64,000 bases of DNA from Trichostrongylus colubriformis (lineage: Eukaryota; Nematoda; Chromadorea; Rhabditida; Trichostrongylidae): contig OZ022258.1 of assembly GCA_963978905.1 (NCBI GenBank), forward strand, positions 34,347,282-34,411,281, read 5' to 3'. The notes beneath the pieces were generated by a model. That model was not told where the DNA came from, did no database searches, and worked only from the letters and a program-made list of their open reading frames with translations. Positions 55,486 to 64,000 of this stretch are shown in pieces (within the stretch, counting starts at the first letter, position 1; every line of letters starts with the position of its first letter). The position numbers and the translations under genes were made by a program.

Positions 55486-56336
55486 GTTTGTTTTTTCTAG
55501 TGTCGCATTTTTTCTGTACTTCTTTTCGTGATCACTGCATTGGTCGTAAACCCAATAGCTTTGGTTAAAGACGGGTTAATACAAGCGCTGCCATAGCACA
55601 AGCATGGTCCGGGAAAAGAATCACGAAACGTTCTGCAAGCTTTCTGAGGAAAATTCCTGTGGATTTGGGACTGAATCGTGCTCTCCGTTGTAGCAGCCGC
55701 GAAACAACAGGTTTCGGAAGGTGAGATCAGTGACTCATGCGTCTCCACGTATGACAAATCGCATTCAAGTGCAGCGATCCATCATAGCCGCCGATGTATG
55801 GCTATACCAAAAAGAGTGATTGAAGCCGATGGCTCATTAATGTTCCTCAGCACAAACTTTCTTCAGTTAATTGAAATAATCGCTGAAATATTCCAATAAC
55901 CTTGATTAGATGAATTCGTCGTAGGGGCATCAAATCTCATGATAACCGCTTCTCAATGTTTTCGATGAAACGATCCGTCTTCTGCTTTGCCTCCTTTATG
56001 CAGTAGAAATATGTCCGGCGTGTCCGGCGCAGATTGCCGGTCGCATCGACATGTATAGCTAAATTTATAGACGGTCGGCTCTTCTCATGGTCACCTCATG
56101 CTTTCTACTTTATAATGTCCATTATGGAGATTACGTTGATGTCGGGAAACTTGTATCCATCACGTATACAATCTCCGAAACGCTGGCTTTGCTTCAATAT
56201 CTCATTGCGAACCCATAGGTGGGGCATAATTGTGTTGTTTTCTTGAATGTTGATTCTTTTGCACGTTTGCTTACAGTTAGCCTTTTGGTTGTTTGTGCTT
56301 TTTACACAGATCTATATCAATCTAAATCAATTCATT
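55486..56336. other. Ambiguous region downstream of the Ser/Pro-rich exon
   Basis: A minus-strand frame of 86 codons (55757-55497, includes GPCLCYGSACINPSLTKAIG) and a short plus-strand stretch ending at a GTGAGA donor (55720) overlap. Neither can be preferred. No repeat boundaries were seen before 56337. Confidence 0.35.
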
Positions 56337-57640
56337 ACAGTCATTCTACTATATATAATTTGCTTGAAGTGTCTGTGCGTGTGTGTCTGTGCGTGTCCGT
56401 CTATCTGTCACAAATTTTACAGGGATCTTAGATTTTACAACTGATACAGGATGGTACGGGAACATAAATGGTGGATGAAACTAAAGCAACTGATAGGATA
56501 AGGAGTGTCGGAAAGCACATGCCACAGGATGTAATGCGCTTTTCAGATTTATTATATAGCGTTGACATGACATTCATATATGTTAAGTGAAGTTTGAAAG
56601 GAACATTTGTGGTGGGAGACAGAGAGTGATAGGAACTGACGCTGACAAAAGGCGTTGAGTAGTGAATGTCATTGAATTTTTTACGCCTTTCGCGTATACC
56701 TTAGGGCGTGTCACCCATAAGTGTTTCGGAGAATGGCACGGGGACATTGGTGGTGGGTGATCCGAATTGATGACAGCTAGTAAAAGTTGATAAGGAGCGT
56801 CGGTCGTTAAATCCGTTCTACTTCTACGGTTGACTGTACAGTGGAGTGCTTACACAGTAGGTGTTGTAGGAGGTATCTCACCGATGACTTAATAACTGAT
56901 AACGACTGAGAACGGTCGATAAGGAGCTTCGAAAAGCAAATGTCATCAATTCGTTGCGCTCTTCGGATTGACAGTGAAGCGATGGCACTTTTATGGAATC
57001 GTCCACGAAAAAATGAGTTTTTGTGTTATTCATATGTTTGTGTTGTATTTGCCTAATGTGGGCCTCATGCAAAATTTCACGCGAAAAAATGTGATTCCGG
57101 CTAAGATACAGCACCACAAAGTACGTCCGGGTGGGCGGGGCCTCCGAGTAAAAGCCTCGTCCTGTCGTCCGAAGTGGTCGGAGACGCATTGTAGGAACAG
57201 AAAAATACATAAACAGTCCCACTCTCCCTTCCCAATCGCGGCGGACGACGGGACGGGGCTTTTACTCGGAAGCTCCGCCCACCCGGACGTACTTTGTGGT
57301 GCTGTATCTTAGCCGGATTCACATTTTTTCGCGTGAATTTTTGCATAAGGCCCACATCAGGCAAATACAACATAAACATATGGATGTGTATAAGGCAATG
57401 TGAGACTACAACATAAACATATGGGTGACACAAAAACTCATCCTCCTGTGGACGATTCCTCTAAGTGTTATGTAGATTTGTAGTGCAGACACACCAGTGG
57501 TGAGCGACTGAAAATGATGCCACTGATAAGAGCCGATTGAAAGCGTCGAAAGGCAGATGTCACCCAATTCGTTGCGCTTTTTGGATCGACAGCAGAGCTT
57601 TGGCGTTTAGAGATGATATGTGGGACAGAGACTCTGATAG
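56337..57640 (+). repeat. (TG)n-headed 145-bp array, split by a MITE
   Basis: The head ACTATATATAATTTGC and a TG-rich tract (56370-56405) are followed by degraded monomers with GATAAGGAG and CGGGGACATTGGTGGTGGGT motifs. The array is interrupted at 56989-57465 by a MITE and resumes to about 57640 (CCACTGATAAGAGCCGATTG). This gives the insertion order: array first, MITE later. Confidence 0.65.
56989..57465. mobile_element. Palindromic MITE, AAGGAATCGTCCACGG family
   Basis: Inverted arms contain GGAATCGTCCACG, a TTTTTGTGTTA block, GGGCCTCATGCAAAATTTCA and CAGCACCACAAAGTACGTCC. A 42-base tandem duplication around ACAACATAAACATATGG occurs in the right arm (about 57367-57420). The centre holds further GC-rich inverted repeats. 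It is inserted in the 145-bp array. Confidence 0.8.
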
Positions 57641-57929
57641 CAGGTCATAGCAAGTGAAAACCTTCAATATCAAAACCAATGAAAGTAGATTAGGAAGAAT
57701 CTACCTCTTCTATTCCATACAACCGTTCCATCTCAACAGTTTCATGATCAGTGGGTAGACTTATTTCATTCCTGTACCCATAGCAGTCGTGGCATAACTG
57801 ATCGCTGTCAATTTATTCCGATTTCCAAACCTTATAAGCAACCTTAGAGGCAGCGATAGAGGAAATTTGGACGAACAGTGAAAAATGTGGTGAATGATAT
57901 GAAAGTCGAGGTGCTTGTAATACGATGCT

Positions 57930-58130
57930 GAAGAAAAAACGGAAGAAAATGGCGTCGCATGGAAGCGGGATCTGTCATCCAAAGGTGTCAGCTGTTAACC
58001 GTAACTCCGTCATTACAGCTATGGGTCGCGCTTTTCGACGGGTCTTTAGCCTTAAATAAATTTCTTAGGCCCATAGTTTCCATGTGAGTGACTTCTTTTA
58101 GGGATTTTCCAATAACCATATTATCTCTGA
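57930..58130 (-). repeat. Dispersed repeat, second copy
   Basis: This is the inverse match of 11995-12175, with AAGAAGTCACTCACATGG, GGTTAACAGCTGACACC and TTTGGATGACAG on the minus strand. The two copies differ by small substitutions and short indels. Confidence 0.65.
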
Positions 58131-58914
58131 TGCTGTCTTCAAGCAATCAATACCAGCTTAAGTATTGTAAGCTGGGAAAGTTGGTAAATCAACTACGCCG
58201 ATATCGCTAGCAAGGATACCTGAGCGCCAAAAGAGTGGTATGTGTTTTATGTAGGTACCAGCTGGCTATGGCGGGACTATGCGATGGCCAACTAGTTTAC
58301 AAACTTCTACCACTCTATAGTATAAGCGGGAACCACCGCACAGAAGTGCTTAAAAACATGTTTACGTGATGGCAGTTGATAACAGAGCATGAAGTAAAGG
58401 CATGAAATGAATTGGGTCAACCCTTCCTAGGAACCATCTCCGTGGTCTTACAGGCATGCATGGCATTTACAACACACTCGACCGACTCTGCGCAACACTC
58501 GAACTGGGTCGCCGCGCGACAACTGCCTTGCTGTCCCCTTGTGAACTGGCCGATATTTGCATCAAGCGAGCGGAAACTGTATAACGAGGGGAGCTCGGTG
58601 TCAAAAGTAGAACAGTACTTCCATTTTCGGGAATCTCTTACCACCTTTGATGAAATAGGGAAGAACTGGTGCACTTAAAACGCTGGAGGCGGCCGGAAAT
58701 TTTTTCTGTAGCCCAGCTCCAAAATGAGCTCATATAGCCTAACCAGTAGATTGGCGAAGTTAGTTATTCGGAATCATTGCAAGGGACAACCTCCTACCGT
58801 GTGACCCGTCAAGGCTGCTCTCCATAAGGCTTTATGAAAAGTTCAGTAGGGCGCGTAATACTCTTAAACCTCGCGCTAGCCAACTGTCACATTTTCTCCC
58901 GCTGCCGCACCTTG
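58131..58914. other. Region without recognised genes
   Basis: An 88-codon plus frame (58412-58678) and an 85-codon minus frame overlap almost exactly. Such mirrored openness does not support either as coding. Confidence 0.4.
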
Positions 58915-59346
58915 CTTAAAGGAATCTCCACGGAAAATGAGTTTTTGTGTTACCCATACGTTTATGTTGTATTTGCCTAATGTGGGCCTCATGCAAAATT
59001 TCACGCTAAAAAATGCGAATCTGGCTGAGACACAGCACCACAAAGTGCGGTCCCAGTGGGTGGGGCCTAAGAGGAAAGCCTCGTTCCGTCGTCCGTCGTG
59101 GTCGGAGACGCATTGTAGGAGCAGAAGGCTTCGTAAACAGTCCCACTCTCCGTTTCCAACGGCGGCGGACCACGGGACGAGGCTTTTACTCTTAGGCCCC
59201 GCCCACTGGGACCGCACTTTGTGGTGCTGTATCTCAGCCAGATTCGCATTTTCGCGTGAAATTTTGCATGAGGCCCACATTAGGCGAATACAACATAAAC
59301 ATATGGGTAACACAAAAACGCATTTTCCTTGGACGATTCCTTTAAG
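58915..59346. mobile_element. Palindromic MITE, AAGGAATCGTCCACGG family
   Basis: Ends CTTAAAGGAATCTCCACGGA and, inverted, CTTAAAGGAATCGTCCAAGG are followed by long mirrored arms. The arms share CCTAATGTGGGCCTCATGCA and GTGCGGTCCCAGTGGG. The centre is GC-rich. It is homologous to 56989-57465 along its full length. Confidence 0.85.
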
Positions 59347-60029
59347 GGTAATCCATAAACCATCTATAGTTCACACCACAAAAACTGCTCAGTCTTCGGG
59401 TCGACGCCGGTCAACTGTTGACAAAACCATCACACCGCCTTGATGGGGAGGTAGGATCAGGTCCTGAACAGCAACGAAAAACGCATGGTTGATTAATGCC
59501 TTGTTGAAATTTTTGTATGATGCTAAAATTTTCGATAAGAGAAACGAAAGGGAATCTACTGAGCGGGGAGTGAACTGCCATAGATCGCTAAATGTCTGAA
59601 AAAATGCTCACTACTGCTCTCAGTGTTGGGGATACATGTCGTCTGATTCAGGAAAATGAAATCGACTATTCACTTTTCGATGAATTCTTCGTGAGAACAT
59701 GAGGAATGACAACGGCAAACACCAGAGAGCAATCTCGCCGAGAGCATGACCCTTAGCGGCATCAGCCGCTTTCAAAGAAACAATTTTTCACGTTCATCTA
59801 TGATTTATATGTTTAATATAATGATCACCATTAGCGAGAATTTTTCATCGAATATATTGTGCAATACCTAGTGTGGTGCCAAAGTCTAGCTTCGTGCTTT
59901 TGATTGATTTTTACTGTTTATTTCATTCGATGACCTAGTTGTGAATCTGCAGGTTATTGATAAGTGTATAAGTTGTATGTTATCTCTATGATACAAATAA
60001 AGCTTGTACCAGACAGTAATATCGATGTC

Positions 60030-60410
60030 AACTTCACAAAAATCTCTTTAGATCAGTCAGTCGGCTTGATCATTGAAAGCCAATTATGAAAGGACTTCTC
60101 GCGCGTCATTCTGATGTGCTCGTATTGCCCATTCATCAATTTGGAGCATTTGTCCATTTCTTCTTCCGTAGAACAGACTAAGAAGCAATCGTCAACGACA
60201 TAAAAAAACAGTGGGAGCATTCCCACCACAGATTTTCTATCTTGTCAGCCATAAAAGCAATGGCTAAAGCGGGTGACAACGCTTAGCATCTAGTCTGTGA
60301 GAAGTACTTTCCCCATCATCTAAAGATGTCATAGTTGAGGCATTCTTCTAGCAACACCATGCCCGATTCCACAAAACCTTTGGTAGCTCATAAGCTAGAA
60401 AGATTCCCTT
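60030..60410 (-). pseudogene. Penelope-like reverse transcriptase fragment
   Basis: On the minus strand GKYFSQT, LSPALAIAFMADKIE and YVVDDCFLVCSTEEEMDKC appear in successive frames. They match the palm region of Penelope-like reverse transcriptases, with the VDD active-site motif retained. The downstream fragment LMNGQYEHIRMTREK also fits. Frameshifts and stops interrupt it. Confidence 0.65.
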
Positions 60411-60480
60411 TGTAGTACCGTTTATATCTGATGAAGTTAGCACTTCCATAAGAAAGTGTCTGAAGAGATCGGGTCTAGAA

Positions 60481-60935
60481 ACCAAGATTGTAATCGTGAC
60501 GATTCCCTAAAACGGCCCCAGGAAACTCGTGCTTCGGGACCGTTTGCATGACCGCATTTGTGTCTCACTCAATTGTATAATATGTCCTGCCGGCTAGGAA
60601 GGAGGCTGTACTGCCACAGAGGTTTTGTTCACTATCTCTTGCTGGATAGGAGAGACAGGTAGACCTCTTCATGTGCGCATCCAGGAGCATTCGAACGGTG
60701 AGGCGGTCACGTGTATCGATCCCTTTGGGTCGCCACAGGGTTCTAACTCGCAACGGGATCGACTTCGAGATCACTGTCGAGATATTGACGCATGAAACTA
60801 ATGACGCAGCCCATTTACCTTGAGGCATTCTGGATTCAGGTCAAAGATCCAAAAATCCGCCGTAGGAGAGATTGCCTGTCCTTCACGCGGAAATTTGCTC
60901 CTTATATAAGATTACCCTTTCAAACCGGGGCTCTA
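60481..60935 (+). pseudogene. Penelope-like GIY-YIG endonuclease fragment
   Basis: On the plus strand the sequence reads LRDRLHDRIC, then IICPAG and GGCTATEVLFTISC, then IGETGRPLHVRIQEHSNG (the YIG motif region). Later, at 60827-60905, it reads AFWIQVKDPKIRRR and KFAPYIRLPF, the conserved tail. The VIY part of the motif is altered to VLF. It lies on the opposite strand to the adjacent reverse transcriptase fragment, so the two were rearranged or come from separate insertions. Confidence 0.7.
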
Positions 60936-62998
60936 AAGACAATAAGTTCAAAGACTCCTGACTATGGCGGCTATCTCGTGGATGTGGTTAAGGAAGCTGT
61001 GTTTTTCTAGTGTCTACGTTGTCCTGAGGAGCCGTCGAAATTTTAGTATATTGTGTCTCAGAAAGATGACTCCCTTTTTTAGGCTCCAACGAAGGCGAAC
61101 CCGCAGACTCGTAAACCGAAATTTATTAATAACCTCCATGCAGTTCAAACCAAAACTATGAAACATGGTATCAATGTCAAAGTTTATAGGGAATCAAGCA
61201 TCTGTCAAAGGTATATTTCGCAAGGTTTCTTCTCATCGAATTCCTGTTTACAAAGCTTTCTGTTTACAAAGCTTCTTGAAGAGAATGGGAAATGTTAATC
61301 CTGCATGTAAGACTTCGAATCAAAGTGAACGGGTTGGCGAGTCCTTTTCAGACATGTCACACTTTTGACAACATGTTTTCAAACATGACCAAATTTGAAT
61401 ATCTAATTTTGTTTCTGGTTTGCTTTCTGCATCCATATTCTTACCTTTGTTCTCAGTATACCCCTACATTACACATATGGGCCTCGACTATAGGTGAGGT
61501 TCAGTCCATGATGAAGCTATCTCGGGTGTTGGCGTTGGCATTTGCGTTCCAAGGTACGTTCCTCATGTGAGGTTTACTCCATGATAAGGTTACAGAAGCT
61601 TCAGCAGAAGAAGGTCCACCTAAGCGGGTGCAGTCATCCATTGATATTACCCATTAGTCACAGTAATCTGAGTTCTGTGACTGCGCTCCATGATGGTAAG
61701 AATCACATTCCTTTTCCAACTCTGCGCACACCATGATAGCTCACGGAGTCTTTCATTCTTTCCCCCACTCAATTACCCACCCCTTAGTCGGTCTAGTTCG
61801 AACGGCAGTGCTCCTCTGAACACCCAGTGCGACTTCGGCACACCTCAGATTGACTGAGAAAGTACGAAATAAGTGTTTATAAGAATAGGAGGTGCTATCA
61901 CTATGATATATGATATGTATATTTGATCTACATTTTTGATACGCACTGTTATATACATGTACAGTAACAGTACATTACACAGTACTGTAAACCTGATATG
62001 TAGAATTAGATAAATTATCAAAATTAATTATCAAAACCAATAAGGTATGATATAAGAATAATAATATCAATGCTAATAAATGTCAGATGTTACCATAATA
62101 ACAGGAGTGACATTTACTATAATAACAGGAGTGACATTTGTAATTTAATTCATAAGGCTAATAAGGAAAACCAAGTCGTTCCAATAAATAAATTATTATA
62201 AAAACTGATATAAAAAACTTGTAATATTGTCACAAGTATGCTGAGTTGTGGGGGAAAGTTTCGGTCTCACGGTTTTTGATAGCTGCTGATTTTCGGGGGC
62301 TGCGGCAAAAGTCGGCATCAAAAATCAGGAATATAAAACCTGTTATATGGATCATATCTTATGTTTACAATTATAATTATTATTAGATTGAGAACCCTAC
62401 GAAGATCTAAAATAACACCAAATATCACCCGTTAATGACCAGTTTCCATCCTTGTGTGCATTAAAACGGTACAAAGCGAATTATGTATTACAGCATCAAT
62501 GCATGTAGCATTTGGTGTACAAAGCTCTAATGATATCCTCTAACGAAAGTGATGAACTGTTACAGCTGGTGTTGGTGTTACTGGGTGCGACATAGGAAAA
62601 TTCCTGAAAATCCATTAATTTTCTGGATACTGACAATGAGGAACTTTATAAAAATATTGATGGGGAAACAAAGAGAGGAGCCTCACTCACACGCGTAATA
62701 CGAGTCACTTAAATCGAATATTGATGGTTCTCGACTCCAAATATTAGGAAAATGCTATAACTAGGCCAAAGCGAAGGGAGATAGGGGACTGGGCGGGTGC
62801 CTATCCGATCGAATTATTAGAAGCCATTAGAAGCGATGGTTTAGCCACTTGGTGCGCTGGTGGTTCAGCTGTTGTACAGTGACACATTTGAGCAATCAAA
62901 AACGAGCAATCAACTCTCAACGAGCCGGTGTTTCGGCCTATTTCACTCCAAGCCCTCGCGAATCAACAGGCTAATCCAGCGAAAAAATTCGGAAAAAA
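60936..62998. other. AT-rich region without recognised genes
   Basis: A strongly AT-rich stretch runs from about 61890 to 62240. It contains a 25-bp tandem duplication (TAATAACAGGAGTGACATTT, 62091-62139). Short frames at 61165-61736 lack splice support. Confidence 0.45.
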
Positions 62999-63350
62999 AG
63001 GGTGCTAAGGTAGTTCAGGGGGCCACTCAACAAAGGCAAAAGTCGCGCCCAGTTTCGGCTTATAGCATTCTCAAGGTTATTTTATACCTAGATAAAGCTA
63101 ACTTAGCTGTAACTAGACTAAACGACCACTTACGCGTATTCGCCTGAGCTTAGGGGAAGGGAATCTCCTTGTTCAAGGCTTAGGCTAACATAGGATGACA
63201 AAAAAAGCACGAATTTGCTTTACAGAATTGTTTCTATGCAGAATTCGAACCCGATTCGGCTAGCGCTATGGCTTCTCTGCGCTCTAGCCATGCGTCAGAG
63301 GCGCAGAGACACTACTGCAGTGGCCCCTCCCCCCAACTACCTTAGCACCA
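62999..63350. repeat. Inverted repeat, possibly around a SINE-like core
   Basis: GGGTGCTAAGGTAGTTCAGG (62999) is mirrored by AACTACCTTAGCACC ending near 63350, with GGGGCCACT also mirrored. Between them, on the minus strand, TGGCTAGAGCGC and GGGTTCGAATTC resemble polymerase III A and B boxes. The assignment is tentative. Confidence 0.35.
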
Positions 63351-63569
63351 AAAAAGCGATGCATCAGTTTCTCGCTGTTGCGGGTTTCGTAACTGCAGAA
63401 AAGTCAATTTCACCACAATTCGACAGCTAACTCAACTATTGCCCAACCATTAAGTAAAATTAGAGAAAAAACCGCAATAGAAGTTTTTCTACAAACATCC
63501 CACTCAAGCAAGGAAAGCGAAGACTCCACAAGACGGATCTGGGAGGCAGGTGATTGATTCCCACAGTAA

Positions 63570-63922
63570 CCCCCTTGATTAGGAGATACCTGGCCCGTCC
63601 CTGCGACACGCTTGCTTGCGCGGGGTTGGACACCAGACGGAAGAGCAAGCCACCCTCGCCACGCCCATCCATGTCGATAGGAGCGATGTTAACGTCAAAT
63701 CAAGCGTACCGTGGTGTATACACACAGTATGAACACATACTTCTTCCACAGCCAAAATTGATCTTCTCGAATTTCGCGCGCGCTAGATAGGGTTTCGCGC
63801 ACTGCCCGCCAAATGATCAAGACGAGACACGATTTCGCAGCGAGAGACTCAAGACGGCAAAAGACGCGCCCTCAAACGCCAGCAAGCGTGTTGCCGAAAC
63901 GGGCCTGGTATCTCCTAATCTA
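63570..63922. mobile_element. MITE-like inverted-repeat element
   Basis: Inverted arms share GATTAGGAGATACC, GGCCCGT and CGACACGCTTGCTTGCG or CAACACGCTTGCTGGCG over about 45 bp. No clear target duplication or transposase was found. A plus-strand open frame inside (63554-63790) has no recognised motif. Confidence 0.65.
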
Positions 63923-64000
63923 ACCCCGTCATCACTGGTGCGCGCATTTGAATTGGGGCACATATGATGGGGCCCTTTAAGGCTTCTATGATCATTGTTT

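Noticed and set aside
57101..57433. Opposing 110-114 codon open frames
   Set aside because: They mirror each other because they lie in the arms of a palindromic MITE.

Overview
The window looks like intergenic and intronic DNA from a nematode, most likely a clade V strongylid such as a hookworm. The evidence is indirect. There is a cecropia-type mariner whose terminal repeats resemble Hsmar1 and whose transposase resembles the hookworm element bandit. There is a BEL/Pao retrotransposon primed by a nematode-type tRNA-Gly. There are Penelope-like relics and many TA-flanked miniature elements. Putative exons have nematode-style TTTTCAG or TTTTAG acceptors. No rRNA, CRISPR array or prokaryotic operon structure was seen.

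Most sequence that can be recognised is transposable. From left to right: a gag-only BEL/Pao LTR element (272-2455); a mariner relic (2933-3781); an inverted-repeat mariner derivative (4536-5076); a small foldback with a tRNA-like core (about 6116-6291); a 156-bp mariner MITE (6726-6881); a 1.4-kb foldback carrying eight mirrored hairpin modules (9177-10551); several MITEs between 13.9 and 18.3 kb; a nearly complete mariner (19789-21070); a tRNA-SINE-like pair (about 23.5 and 24.7 kb); a second nearly complete mariner (26216-27444); a Tc1-like foldback (28682-30246); another foldback (31973-32463); a (TG)n-headed array of about 145-bp monomers (32.5-33.3 kb); further mariner relics (35.5, 39.7 and 50.0 kb); an almost continuous train of elements from 44.6 to 48.4 kb; a Tc1-like MITE (52.5 kb); and Penelope-like fragments (53.2 and 60.0-60.9 kb).

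Host genes are sparse and only tentatively visible. The best candidates are a trans-spliced first exon starting with a myristoylation-type Met-Gly (14480-14579), a three-exon plus-strand gene (50823-51389), and a plus-strand exon pair (53857-54106 and 55223-55485). There are also minus-strand terminal exons at 25.6, 30.5 and 52.3 kb. None was recognised as a known family. Chance open frames of around 100 codons are expected in 64 kb, so these calls rest on splice signals and phase agreement, not on ORF length.

The most unusual feature is the 9177-10551 foldback. Each arm has four copies of a roughly 19-nt hairpin with conserved stems and variable loops, spaced 149-171 bp. A second theme is that several unrelated Tc1/mariner lineages have independently become long palindromes containing head-to-head transposase fragments. 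A third is a 145-bp tandem family with a shared head, found at four loci.
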